From Amycolatopsis sp. FBCC-B4732 (GTDB lineage Bacteria > Actinomycetota > Actinomycetes > Mycobacteriales > Pseudonocardiaceae), in assembly GCF_023008405.1 (NCBI RefSeq), contig NZ_CP095376.1, positions 2,256,001 to 2,320,000 on the forward strand: 64,000 bases of DNA, given 5' to 3'. Position numbers and translations under genes: made by a program. The notes beneath the pieces were generated by a model. That model was given only the letters and a program-made list of their open reading frames with translations, had not been told where the DNA came from and did not search any database. This document shows positions 32,305 to 40,485 of the stretch, piece by piece. The first letter of the stretch is position 1, and each line of letters begins with the position of its first letter.

Positions 32305-32727
32305 ATGAAGTACCGACCCGGTGACGTCTCCCTGGCCGTCAAGCGCCTGCAGTACCGCCACCACCGCGCGTTGAGCCGGGCATTGGCGCCGCTGGGGCTC
32401 TCGCTGGTGCAGTGGGACACGCTCCGCCACCTGCACGCCCGGCCGGACGCGTCACTGCACGACCTGGCGGTGCTGACGTTCCAGACCGACCAGTCGTTCG
32501 GCTCGCTGGCCACGCGGATGGCCGAGCGCGGTTTGATCGAGCGCGTCCCGGGGCCCGGGCGGGCGGTGCGGCACCGGCTCACGGCGGAGGGTGCGCGGTT
32601 GCGGGCCGAGGGGCAGGAGCTCGTGGACGCCGTGGCCGAAGCGTCGTTCCGGGAGTTCTCGCCCGAGGAGCTCGACCAGCTGGGCGAGCTGCTGGGCCGC
32701 GCACTGGGCCCTGACCCGACGGCCTAG
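32305..32727 (+). CDS. MarR family transcriptional regulator
   Basis: 140 aa. Winged HTH: LSLVQWDTLRHLHARPDASL, HDLAVLTFQTDQSFGSLATR, then the wing PGPGRAVRHRLTAEGARL. N- and C-terminal helices provide the dimer interface. It is divergent from the hydrolase-MBL-ABM operon and very likely represses it and itself through the 32237-32270 palindrome, being released by a small aromatic or electrophilic ligand. Confidence 0.9.
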   Translation: MKYRPGDVSLAVKRLQYRHHRALSRALAPLGLSLVQWDTLRHLHARPDASLHDLAVLTFQTDQSFGSLATRMAERGLIERVPGPGRAVRHRLTAEGARLRAEGQELVDAVAEASFREFSPEELDQLGELLGRALGPDPTA

Positions 32728-32765
32728 GTGGCCCCGGCGCGAGTCGACGGCTGCGGGCTCGACGC

Positions 32766-32799
32766 TCGGGCCGAGCGCCCCAATGTGGCGTTGGGTGCG
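32766..32799 (+). repeat. Copy A of a 34-bp dispersed repeat
   Basis: The sequence beginning TCGGGCCGAGCGCCCCAATG is identical at 33 of 34 positions to the reverse complement of 40866-40899. Copy A is followed at 32823-32845 by a related CTACGTGGCGTTGGTGGCGT stretch. It lies just past the MarR gene. Confidence 0.8.
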
Positions 32800-32849
32800 C
32801 TAGCGCGGGCCCCCGGCAATCACCCCTACGTGGCGTTGGTGGCGTCCCG

Positions 32850-33080
32850 GCATCCGGTTCGACCCGGTGGCGTTCAGCGGCACCACGGCGGTGCGGCGGA
32901 ACACGCTGACGCGCACCGGCGGGGACGAGCCCAACTCTGGACCACGTCACGGTGAACGGCGCCGGCACCTACGGATTCGACCTCGGCTCGGCGGGGTCGG
33001 GCACGGTGTCCGACACGTCGGTGACGGGCGCGGCCTCGGGCGGGCTGACCAACCCGGGGAACTCGGGCACCGTTCGTGCG
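32850..33080 (+). pseudogene. Fragment of a parallel beta-helix secreted glycosidase or lyase gene
   Basis: One frame gives VAFSGTTAVRRNTLTRTGG at 32867-32925. The next, shifted, gives LDHVTVNGAGTYGFDLGSAG and TVSDTSVTGAASGGLTNPGN at 32937-33060. This pattern of short strands with Asn/Thr/Gly turns is typical of right-handed beta-helix polysaccharide enzymes. No start, signal or remaining domain exists. It is a decayed 3' fragment beside the repeat at 32766. Confidence 0.45.
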
Positions 33081-33158
33081 GCTGAGCTGCGCCGACTCGC
33101 GGAGAGCAGTTGCGTTGGTCAAGTCCGCGGAGATCTCGCTGACCACCGGCTGACCCGG

Positions 33159-34331
33159 TCAGTCCTTTCGTGCGCCCACCACGGCCGAGCCGGCGAGGAG
33201 CAGGATCGCGGCGAGGCCGAGGAAACCGGCGTCCAGGGTGACCGCGGTGGCGATCGCGCCCACCAGGAGCGGGCCGCCGGCGTCGCCGAGTTCGCGGCCG
33301 ACCTCGGCGGCGCCCATGGTCTGGCCGAGCCGCTCGGGGGGCGTGCGCGCGGCCAGGTGCGCGAAGCCGAGCGGCGTCGCCACGCCCACGCCGGCGCCGA
33401 CGGCCACCGCAGCCACCAGCACCCCGGCGACGCCGGGAGCCACCGCGGCCACAGCCATCCCGGCCGCGGCCGCGGTGAGACCGGCGGCCATGCCGACGCC
33501 GTCACGCAGCCGTCCCGCGTCCCGGGCGCGACCGGCCCACGGCTGCACCAGCGCCGAGCACAGCGCCAGCAGCGACACGGCAGTGCCGGCGAGCAGCGGG
33601 GTCAGCCCGGCGGCGGCACCCGTGACCGGCAAGAAGCCCACGCCGACCGCCAGCGCCGCGGTCGTGGCCGCGAGTGTCGCGGTCGGCCGGAGGAACGAAG
33701 GCGCGCCGAGCCGGCGGGCCAGGTCCAGCACGGTCTGGCGGGCGCGCGGCAGCGGGGGAGCGGCCGGCACGCTCAGCGCCGCCCAGCCGGTGACGGCCAG
33801 GGCGAGGACGGCGAGAGCCCCGAACAGCAACGAGAACCCACCGAGGGCGATCAGGACGCCGCCGAGCAGCGGGCCGGCGGTGTAGCCGACGCTCTTCCAC
33901 GCGCCGTACCCGCCGAAGGCCCGGCCTTGCCGCTTGGCCGGGGACAAGCGGGCGACGAGCGCACCGGCGGCGGGGGAGAACGCGGCGGCGGCCGCGCCCT
34001 GGCCGAGCCGGGCCAGTCCGACCGCGGCCGGGTTCCCGGCGAGGACGAACGCGGCCGACGCGGCGGCGAACGCGAGCAGCCCGCCCAGCAGCACCGGGCG
34101 GGGCCCGATCCGGTCGGCCAGCGAGCCGAACACCGGCTTGAGGACCACCTCGGCACCGTCGTAGACGGCCAGCAGCAACCCCAGCGTCAGCAGGGAAGCG
34201 TGCTCGCCACCGGTGTAGGCGCCGAGGCTCGCGGCGATGCTGTGCGCACCGAACGCCGTCACGAACCCCGCGGCGTACAGCGGCCGCAACGCGGTCGAGG
34301 CGTTCCGGGGTGCGGTGGTCGGCTCAGCCAC
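33159..34331 (-). CDS. MFS transporter
   Basis: 390 aa, about 12 membrane helices. LRPLYAAGFVTAFGAHSIAA opens helix 1; KPVFGSLADRIGPRPVLLGG is the conserved loop 2-3 motif; YGAWKSVGYTAGPLLGGVL matches helix 5. GTG 34331 starts 10 bp after the ChrB stop, so the two form an operon. Pairing with ChrB suggests export of chromate or a related stressor, but classical chromate uptake/efflux uses ChrA, which this is not. Confidence 0.8.
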   Translation of the reverse strand: MAEPTTAPRNASTALRPLYAAGFVTAFGAHSIAASLGAYTGGEHASLLTLGLLLAVYDGAEVVLKPVFGSLADRIGPRPVLLGGLLAFAAASAAFVLAGNPAAVGLARLGQGAAAAAFSPAAGALVARLSPAKRQGRAFGGYGAWKSVGYTAGPLLGGVLIALGGFSLLFGALAVLALAVTGWAALSVPAAPPLPRARQTVLDLARRLGAPSFLRPTATLAATTAALAVGVGFLPVTGAAAGLTPLLAGTAVSLLALCSALVQPWAGRARDAGRLRDGVGMAAGLTAAAAGMAVAAVAPGVAGVLVAAVAVGAGVGVATPLGFAHLAARTPPERLGQTMGAAEVGRELGDAGGPLLVGAIATAVTLDAGFLGLAAILLLAGSAVVGARKD

Positions 34332-34340
34332 GGGGTCGGC

Positions 34341-34886
34341 TCACATCTGGTACAGGGCTTGGAAGACGAGCTCGGTGTACTCGGCGAGCCGGTCGGCGCA
34401 GTGCTTGAGCCGCAGCTCGGCCGGCGCGGCCGACGGCGCGCCGAAGACGTCGCGGACCTTCAGGTCCCGGTGCCACCGCCGGAGCCGCTCGAGGCTCTGC
34501 TCTTCCTCTTCCAGCTCGGCCATGGTGAACTTACCGACGCGGATCTCCTTGTCGATCTCGGCGTCGAACTTGCCGCAGTCGGCCAGGAACTCCCGCCACT
34601 CGTCCTCGCGCTCGGCGGTGAACAGCTCCTCCAGCCGCGTGCCGTCGCGCTCGCTGCGCCCGGCCGCGTCGAGCACCACGACCTCGCCCTCGCCGCGCTC
34701 GGCGAGCTCGACCACGCGGCGGACGCCCGCGGCGAACGCGGTCACGTCCGGCACGGCCCACGTGCCCTGCCCGAGCGACAGCGCCCCGATCCGGCGCAGC
34801 TCCCGCCACACCGCGACCCGGTGCCGTGAAGGTGCCGCCGGCACCTTCACCACCAGTACCTGCCACTGACCCGGCGGATCCGTCAC
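34341..34886 (-). CDS. Chromate-resistance protein ChrB-like
   Basis: 181 aa. WQVLVVKVPAAPSRHRVAVW and RRIGALSLGQGTWAVPD match the ChrB N-terminal domain; the middle has RRVVELAERGEGEVVVLDAA, and REDEWREFLADCGKFDAEID is also family-like. In other bacteria ChrB senses chromate and regulates chrA; only the N-terminal part is present here. GTG 34886 lies directly behind a palindrome. First gene of an operon with an MFS transporter. Confidence 0.75.
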   Translation of the reverse strand: MTDPPGQWQVLVVKVPAAPSRHRVAVWRELRRIGALSLGQGTWAVPDVTAFAAGVRRVVELAERGEGEVVVLDAAGRSERDGTRLEELFTAEREDEWREFLADCGKFDAEIDKEIRVGKFTMAELEEEEQSLERLRRWHRDLKVRDVFGAPSAAPAELRLKHCADRLAEYTELVFQALYQM

Positions 34887-34894
34887 GAGACGAA

Positions 34895-34912
34895 ATGTAT
34901 CACGTGTTACAT
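34895..34912. promoter_or_regulatory. Palindrome upstream of the ChrB gene
   Basis: ATGTATCACGTGTTACAT matches its own complement at 16 of 18 positions, with CACGTG at the centre. It starts 9 bp upstream of the ChrB start codon. It resembles PadR- or GntR-type operators. Confidence 0.55.
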
Positions 34913-34974
34913 CGACCGAGGTGCGGCGAACGGACCCGGTCGGGGTGGGGAGAGGCGCCTCCCCACCCCGACCG

Positions 34975-35475
34975 TCACTCCGCAGGAGGCCAGATCGCCG
35001 GTGTCGGGGTGGTTTGCCGCAGCAGCGTCAGCGCTTGCTTGGCGGCGAGGGTGAACAGCCCCATGGTGATGTCCGGCTCGCCGAACACGACGAGCAGGAG
35101 CGAGCCCTCGACGGGGAACACGCAGACGTACCCGGAACTGCCTTCGAACATCGCGCAGCGGGCATCGCCGATCCGGGCCTGGGCGGTGAACTGCGCCGCG
35201 AGGCCCGCGGCCGCCGCCGACATGGCGGCGACGCTGTCGGCCTCGACGCCGGTGGTGTCGTCGGCCAGCACCAGGCCGTCGTGGGTGGCGACCAGCAGGC
35301 CGGCCACCTGGTCGACCTGGTCGCGGATCCGGCGCAGGGCCGCGAGCGTGCGGGCCGCGTCCGGGGGTGGGGTTCGGGCCGCCGGCTCCGGTGGCGGGCC
35401 GCTGTCGGCGGCCGGCGGGGTGCGGACCGGCAGCGGTGCCGGGGTGTGCTGGCGGTGGGTGTCGGCAGCTCTCAT
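34975..35475 (-). CDS. Roadblock/LC7 domain protein
   Basis: 166 aa. A 45-residue Pro-rich N-terminal tail precedes a roadblock fold: LRRIRDQVDQVAGLLVATHD, GLVLADDTTGVEADSVAAMS, SGYVCVFPVEGSLLLVVFGE. ATG 35475 overlaps the stop of the upstream roadblock gene. Roadblock proteins partner small Ras-like GTPases; in actinomycetes they usually sit in histidine-kinase/roadblock/DUF742/GTPase operons. Neither kinase nor GTPase is adjacent here. Confidence 0.8.
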   Translation of the reverse strand: MRAADTHRQHTPAPLPVRTPPAADSGPPPEPAARTPPPDAARTLAALRRIRDQVDQVAGLLVATHDGLVLADDTTGVEADSVAAMSAAAAGLAAQFTAQARIGDARCAMFEGSSGYVCVFPVEGSLLLVVFGEPDITMGLFTLAAKQALTLLRQTTPTPAIWPPAE

Positions 35476-35840
35476 ACGGACAGGCTGGCTTCGATGCGCT
35501 TGAGGCTGTGGCGGGCGAGCGCGAGGTTCGCCCGTTCACGGTCCAGGACGAGGTAGAGGAACAACGTGGAGTTGCCCCGGGCCGTCAGGGGCCGGATCAC
35601 GTGGTACTGGCGGTGCAGCGTGATGAGGATGTCTTCGATGCTGTCGTCGAGCCCGAGGGAAGCCATCACCCGCAGTTTGGCGCGGACGACCTCGGTGTTG
35701 CCCGCCGCCGCGATGTCCAGGTCGAGCCAGTCGCCGCCACCGAGCGAACCGAGGGACATTCCGCTGTCGTAGTCGACGAGGGTGGCGCCGACGGCGCCGG
35801 GAATGTTCATCGCTTCTTTCAGCGCGAGGTCGATCGTCAT
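35472..35840 (-). CDS. Second roadblock/LC7-like protein
   Basis: 122 aa from ATG 35840, with GGAGGG eight bases upstream. MTIDLALKEAMNIPGAVGAT, LVDYDSGMSLGSLGGGDWLD and LFLYLVLDRERANLALARHS fit the roadblock fold. First gene of a two-gene unit with 34975-35475; the pair may form a heterodimer. The leader (35841-36038) is unusually AT-rich for this window and probably holds the promoter. Confidence 0.75.
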   Translation of the reverse strand: MTIDLALKEAMNIPGAVGATLVDYDSGMSLGSLGGGDWLDLDIAAAGNTEVVRAKLRVMASLGLDDSIEDILITLHRQYHVIRPLTARGNSTLFLYLVLDRERANLALARHSLKRIEASLSV

Positions 35841-36038
35841 GAAAAAGACCCTCCAGTGGGTGATTGCGCAGGCATGTGACCGTATGTGTCCGCGACGGGG
35901 ATGAGTACGACCGTTCGGAGCAATTTTCCTAAGTGTTGATTCCGGTGAACAGTTCGCCTGCGCAAGTACTTTGTCCGGCATTTATTTTCACGACGACGCG
36001 ACCGGCGTTGAAAATGCAATTTGCAATCGGCAAACGGC

Positions 36039-36572
36039 TCAGGTGGGTGTTTCGGCGGTGGCGGTCAGGACCGCGCGGCCGAGGATGTGGCCCGCCACGG
36101 TGAAGCCGAGGACGGCCGGGGTGGCGTCGGCCGGGACGCCGATCGAGTCGACGTCGAGGGCGTGCACCACGACGAAGTAGCGGTGCGGTCCGTGCCCGGC
36201 GGGCGGTGCGGCACCCAGGTAGCGCGGCACGCGGGCATCGTTGGGCAGCTGGAACGCGCCCTCCGGTAGGTCGGCGCCGGTGTCGTCGCCGGCACCCTCG
36301 GGCAGCTCCGTCACGGTGGCGGGAATGTCGGCGACCGCCCAGTGCCAGAAGCCGGAGCCGGTGGGGGCGTCGGGGTCGTAGACGGTGACGGCGTAGCTCT
36401 TCGTGCCTTCCGGTGCGCCGCTCCAGGACAGCTGTGGCGAGAGGTCCTGGCCGCCGGGGACGCCTGAGGAGAACTGCGCACGCGGCCAGGCGGCACCGTC
36501 GGCGACGGTGGTGCTGGTGACGGAGAAGGCGGCGGCTTCGGGGAGCCGGGCGAACGGGTCGTTGAGGGTCAT
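36039..36572 (-). CDS. YbhB/YbcL family (PEBP-like) protein
   Basis: 177 aa. DLSPQLSWSGAPEGTKSYAV with VYDPDAPTGSGFWHWAVADI is the phosphatidylethanolamine-binding-protein signature (DPDxP and GxxHW); GPHRYFVVVHALDV follows. AAGGAACC precedes ATG 36572. Cytoplasmic, no signal peptide. Divergent from a GntR gene with palindromes between them. Biochemical role of bacterial PEBPs is unclear. Confidence 0.85.
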   Translation of the reverse strand: MTLNDPFARLPEAAAFSVTSTTVADGAAWPRAQFSSGVPGGQDLSPQLSWSGAPEGTKSYAVTVYDPDAPTGSGFWHWAVADIPATVTELPEGAGDDTGADLPEGAFQLPNDARVPRYLGAAPPAGHGPHRYFVVVHALDVDSIGVPADATPAVLGFTVAGHILGRAVLTATAETPT

Positions 36573-36595
36573 CAGTGGTTCCTTCCGAGTGGGGA

Positions 36596-36627
36596 TATCA
36601 TCGACGATAGCACAGATAATCGATTAT
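36596..36627. promoter_or_regulatory. Two palindromes between PEBP and GntR genes
   Basis: TATCATCGACGATA (36596-36609, 12 of 14 symmetric) and ATAATCGATTAT (36616-36627, perfect). Centres are 19 bp apart, in the 80-bp divergent region. Likely GntR sites controlling both genes. Confidence 0.6.
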
Positions 36628-36652
36628 AGGCGGCAACATCTACACTGCGGGC

Positions 36653-37294
36653 ATGGGTCAGATGCTGTCGGAGCAGGTCTACGCGCACCTGCGGGACGCG
36701 ATCATGCGCGGGGACTACGCCCCCGGCGAGGCGCTCAAGCCCCAGGACCTCGCCCGGGACCAGGGCGTGAGCCTGGCCGTCGTGCGCGAGGCGCTCGTGC
36801 GCGTTGTCGGCGAGGGCCTGGCCGACCGGCTGCCGAACCGCGGCTTCGCCGTTCCGGCGGTTTCCGACCGGCGCTGGCAGGAGATCACCGAGGCGCGCCG
36901 GACCGTCGAGCCGGTCGTGCTGCGCCTGTCCATCGAACGCGGTGACGTGGATTGGGAGGCCCGCGTGCGGGCCGCGCACCACCGCCTGGCCCGCACGGAG
37001 CCGTACGCGCCGGGCGAGGGCGAGCACTACAGCGGCGCCTGGTCCGAAGCCCACCGGGCCTTCCACCGCACCCTGCTGGAGGGGTGCGGCAACGCCGCCC
37101 TGCTCGAGACCTTCGACCGGATGTGGGCCGCGAGCGAGCTGGCCCGCCGCTGGTCCGCCCGCCGTGCGGCGGACCGCGACGCCCTCGGCGAGCACCGCGG
37201 CCTGGAAGAAGCCGCCCTGAACCGCGACGCCGACACCGCGGCCGAGCTGCTCGTCCGGCACCTCACCTTGACCGCGGTCGCGCTGGAGAGCTGA
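36653..37294 (+). CDS. GntR family regulator, FCD type
   Basis: 213 aa. N-terminal winged HTH (LSEQVYAHLRDAIMRGDYAP, SLAVVREALVRVVGEGLADR) and an all-helical FCD ligand domain with EARRTVEPVVLRLSIER, SEAHRAFHRTLLEGCGNAAL and EHRGLEEAALNRDADTAAEL. Its metal/carboxylate ligands would be the Asp/His residues of that domain. Divergent from the PEBP gene, which it probably represses. Confidence 0.9.
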   Translation: MGQMLSEQVYAHLRDAIMRGDYAPGEALKPQDLARDQGVSLAVVREALVRVVGEGLADRLPNRGFAVPAVSDRRWQEITEARRTVEPVVLRLSIERGDVDWEARVRAAHHRLARTEPYAPGEGEHYSGAWSEAHRAFHRTLLEGCGNAALLETFDRMWAASELARRWSARRAADRDALGEHRGLEEAALNRDADTAAELLVRHLTLTAVALES

Positions 37295-37640
37295 CCGGGA
37301 ATTCATTCCGGCCGGCTATTCGCCTGCCCGAGGTGTATTGGGCGTGCGGTCGCGACTCCGGTCGACTTCGGAAGAGCCGGAAATCATTTCGCGCCGGCCG
37401 GAGGTGTTCGTTTCGCGCGCGTTCGTCACGGACGGCCGTCACGCCGGAACGCGAGATGCAGGTCGGGCAGGCGGTCCAGTGATCCGGTTCGCCGTCGGCT
37501 GCCGGGCCGCGGTCATCCGCGTGTGGTGCGAACACCCCACAGCGCGGTGCTCGCCGCCACATTACCGTGCTGGGCAGTGAATCGCAGACCAGCTGCGAGG
37601 TCTCGGCTCTCACCTCCCTCGCTCGAAAGGTGTTCCTGCC
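37295..37640. other. 346-bp stretch without a gene
   Basis: No convincing frame on either strand. It should contain the promoter and leader of the M15 peptidase gene; GAAAGGTG precedes its ATG. I looked for a c-di-AMP (ydaO-type) riboswitch, as cell-wall hydrolase genes of actinomycetes often carry one, and saw no matching conserved core. Confidence 0.5.
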
Positions 37641-38369
37641 ATGCGCGTTCGGTTCCTCCTGCCCATCCTCGCCCTGGCGGCCGTCTTCGTGGCCACTCCG
37701 GTTTCCGCCGCTCCGGCCCAGGCGGCCGACGCCTGCTATTCCTGGGGACGCACGCTCGCGCAAGGGGCGTCCGGCGACGACGTCCGGCAACTGCAGATCC
37801 GGGTCTCCGGCTACCCGGGCTACGGCGGCGTCCTCGCCCTCGACGGCCAGTTCGGTCCGGGGACGAAAGCCGCGGTCACGCGGTTCCAGCAGGCGTACGG
37901 GCTCGGCGCGGACGGCATCGCCGGACCGGCGACGTTCGCGAAGATCTACCAGCTGCAGGACGACGACTGCACGCCGGTCAACTTCACCTACGCCGAGCTG
38001 AACCGGTGCAACTCGACCTGGTCGGGCGGCAACGTGCCCGCGGCGACGGCGAAGGCCAACGCCCTCGTCTCGATGTGGAAGCTGCAGGCGATGCGGCACG
38101 CCATGGGCGACCGCCCGATCGTCGTCAACGGCGGCTTCCGCAGCGTGGCCTGCAACAACGCGGTCGGCGGCGCGGCCGCGAGCCGGCACCTCTACGGCGA
38201 CGCGGTCGACCTCGGCGCGGGCGCGCAGGGCTTCTGCGCCTTGGCGCAGCAGGCTCGCAACCACGGCTTCAGCGAAATCCTCGGCCCGGGCTACCCGGGC
38301 CACAGCGACCACACCCACGTGGCGCACCGCTCGACCCGCTTCTGGTCGGCGTCCTCCTGCGGGATCTGA
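37641..38369 (+). CDS. Secreted M15 zinc D-Ala-D-Ala carboxypeptidase with peptidoglycan-binding domain
   Basis: 242 aa. Signal peptide (MRVRFLLPILALAAVFVATP to AQAADAC). A peptidoglycan-binding type 1 domain at about 40-110 (GASGDDVRQLQIRVSG, LDGQFGPGTKAAVTRFQQAY). A VanY/M15A catalytic domain follows: VVNGGFRSVACNNAVGGAA, the zinc motif SRHLYGDAVDLG and HSDHTHVAH. All zinc ligands (His, Asp, His) and the general-base region are present. It trims stem peptides in the cell wall. Confidence 0.9.
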   Translation: MRVRFLLPILALAAVFVATPVSAAPAQAADACYSWGRTLAQGASGDDVRQLQIRVSGYPGYGGVLALDGQFGPGTKAAVTRFQQAYGLGADGIAGPATFAKIYQLQDDDCTPVNFTYAELNRCNSTWSGGNVPAATAKANALVSMWKLQAMRHAMGDRPIVVNGGFRSVACNNAVGGAAASRHLYGDAVDLGAGAQGFCALAQQARNHGFSEILGPGYPGHSDHTHVAHRSTRFWSASSCGI

Positions 38370-38516
38370 CGCACCCCGCCCCCGGGGGCGCACTCGGGCA
38401 CGTTCGGTGTCCGGGCGGACCTGATCCCCGGGGCGCCGGGTGCGGTCCGTCGGCTGCTGTCAGCTTCGGGTTTCCGGAGTGTTTCCGCGACGCCGAGGTA
38501 CTGGGGGAAGTGTCGA

Positions 38517-39419
38517 GTGTCCAATCCGTGGGTTGCGCCCGTGAAGGATTCGACGACGGCGGTGTCCGGGGTACCGCTGCTGGAAGACGCCACCAGTCTC
38601 AAGGTGGCGATCGAGAGCACCCGGGCAGCGGACGGCCGGGTCTCGACGACGGTCTGGGAGTGGCTGCCGGGCGAGGTCGAACCGGTCGCCCGCCTGGTCA
38701 GCTCCGCCGGCGAAGAGCAGTTCCACGCGGTCGTCGCCGACGTCGTCGGCAGCCCGGCCGAGCTGGTGGACGAGGACGGCCGGATCGTCTGGCAGGCCGA
38801 CTGGTCGCTGTGGGGCGCCGGGCAGTCCGGCGGGGACGGGATGCCGTTGCGCTTCCCGGGCCAGTACTTCGACGCCGAGACCGGTCTGCACTACAACCTG
38901 CACCGCTACTACGAACCGGAGACCGGCCGTTACCTTTCGCCCGACCCGCTCGGCCTCGGCGGCGGGCTCAACCAGCACGGCTACGTGGCGAACCCGACCG
39001 GCTGGCTGGACCCGGCCGGGCTGGCGGGCGGCAAGTGCAAGGGCGGCAAGGCTAACAACCCGACCCTGAACACCAACGTCACCAACTGGGGCAAGAAGGG
39101 GCAGCCGGTCTTCAACGGCAACGCCAACGTCCCGGTCACGCGGATCAACGACAAGCGGTTCGTCGGGATGCTGGAGAACCTCGCCAAGGGCCGCGGCGAG
39201 GAGGCGCGCCGGGCCCAGGAACTGCTGCGGCAGATGCAGGAGAAGGGCTGGCAGCAGACCGCGGGCATCCACAAGGGCGGCCTCGGCGGCGCGGCCGGCG
39301 GCGCCGACCCGCGGCCGCACATCACGGTCAACGTGGGCAAGAAGGGCTACCACGTCCACGTCGGCGAGAGCCACGGCAAGCTGTTCGGCCAGGACATCAC
39401 GCCCGACCCGTTCCGCTAG
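38517..39419 (+). CDS. Short RHS-tip protein with candidate toxin domain
   Basis: 300 aa from GTG 38517, preceded by GGGGGAAG. Residues 1-110 are a degenerate Rhs segment; then comes the Rhs core ending: FPGQYFDAETGLHYNLHRYY, ETGRYLSPDPLGLGGGLNQH and GYVANPTGWLDPAGL. The 130-residue tip (KANNPTLNTNVTNW, RINDKRFVGMLENLAKGRGE, HITVNVGKKGYHVHVGESHG) is basic with several His and looks like a polymorphic-toxin domain, perhaps a ribonuclease, though I cannot name the family. There is no signal or repeat shell, and no immunity gene follows on this strand. It resembles the orphan tips seen beside rhs genes. Confidence 0.65.
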   Translation: MSNPWVAPVKDSTTAVSGVPLLEDATSLKVAIESTRAADGRVSTTVWEWLPGEVEPVARLVSSAGEEQFHAVVADVVGSPAELVDEDGRIVWQADWSLWGAGQSGGDGMPLRFPGQYFDAETGLHYNLHRYYEPETGRYLSPDPLGLGGGLNQHGYVANPTGWLDPAGLAGGKCKGGKANNPTLNTNVTNWGKKGQPVFNGNANVPVTRINDKRFVGMLENLAKGRGEEARRAQELLRQMQEKGWQQTAGIHKGGLGGAAGGADPRPHITVNVGKKGYHVHVGESHGKLFGQDITPDPFR

Positions 39420-39473
39420 CGGGGCCCGGGCTTCCCGTGCCGGAACTTCGCCGGCGGGGAAGCCCGGACGCGC

Positions 39474-39887
39474 TCAGCGCCGGACGAGCTCGACGACCGG
39501 GATGAGCCGGTCGACGTTGGCCTGGTATTCGCCGAACTGCGGGCGCTTCTCGACGTTCTTGGCGTAGATCTCGTCCCGCTCGGGGCCCGTGATCTCGGTC
39601 GCCCGGACGGGGAAGGTCTCGTCGCCGAGTTCGACGGTCACGTCGGGGTGGGCCATCAAGTTGTAGTACCAGCCCGGGTTTTCCGGCAGGCCGGCCTTGC
39701 TGGCGAAGACGAACAGGCGCTCACCCTCGGCGTAGACCGCCAGCGGGGAGATGCGCTCGGTGCCGGACTTGGCCCCGAAGTGGTGCACCAGGATGAGGCT
39801 CTCACCGGCGAACCCACCGCTGAGCTCACCGCCGTTGGCGCGGTACTCGTCGATGACTTTGGCGTTGATCTCGTCGAAATCGGGCAT
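39474..39887 (-). CDS. Deazaflavin (F420)-dependent nitroreductase family protein
   Basis: 137 aa from ATG 39887 (MPDFDEINAKVIDEYRANGG); ATG 39896 is a close alternative. LILVHHFGAKSGTERISPLA, RLFVFASKAGLPENPGWYYN and MAHPDVTVELGDETFPVRAT are the classic Ddn-family split-barrel motifs. It binds reduced F420 and may reduce quinones or nitro compounds. F420 use fits an actinomycete. Stands alone, convergent with the Rhs-tip gene. Confidence 0.9.
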   Translation of the reverse strand: MPDFDEINAKVIDEYRANGGELSGGFAGESLILVHHFGAKSGTERISPLAVYAEGERLFVFASKAGLPENPGWYYNLMAHPDVTVELGDETFPVRATEITGPERDEIYAKNVEKRPQFGEYQANVDRLIPVVELVRR

Positions 39888-40041
39888 GCCCGCCATGGTA
39901 TCGGCTGACGACGGTCCGTGTTCGCCGCTCGCGGCCGGACGCGGCTTAAACGGCACGCTCGAAGTAGCCGGGCGGGCGTCCACTGGGGACGGTGCCGGCC
40001 CTCGCGGTGCGAGGGCCGGCCGTCGTACTCGGCTCGCCGGC

Positions 40042-40197
40042 TCAGAACCAGTGCGCGCGGCCGCCGACCTTGCGCCCGGTCCCGCCGAGGATCGCCAAGG
40101 CCACGCCCGCGACCGCGAGCACGATGCCGATCGTGTACAGCACCGGGATGCCGATGACGAAGCCGAGGATGATCAGGATGACGCCGAGGATGATCAC
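40042..40197 (-). CDS. Small two-helix membrane protein (DUF6131-like)
   Basis: 51 aa from GTG 40197, preceded by AAGGAG. VIILGVILIILGFVIGIPVL and YTIGIVLAVAGVALAILG are two membrane helices; the tail GGTGRKVGGRAHWF is typical of DUF6131 proteins. Unknown function; such proteins are common single genes in actinomycetes. Confidence 0.75.
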   Translation of the reverse strand: MIILGVILIILGFVIGIPVLYTIGIVLAVAGVALAILGGTGRKVGGRAHWF

Positions 40198-40485
40198 GGT
40201 GGAACTGCTCCTTCTTCCGAGAGGCCGGCACCCGGGGTTGGCGCCGGCTCGACCCGCGCCGGGGATGCCCGCGGAACGGGCTTCCCAAACACGTGTTCTC
40301 ACTCGAAAGAATGGCGCGCGTCACTCAGGCCGCGCTGACCACCGGCGACAGCGCCCCGGGCAAGCGCCACACTGAGGTTTTCCCAGTAGGGACGGGCGGG
40401 GGTGCGTGCTGCCCTGAGATGAGACGTGGGGGCCGCTGGAAGGACTGAGTTTGCGAAGTCCAAGCCCTAAATCCAGAGGGCCCAC

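Noticed and set aside
37295..37640. c-di-AMP (ydaO-type) riboswitch upstream of the cell-wall peptidase
   Set aside because: Expected from related genes in actinomycetes, but I could not find the conserved core sequences.
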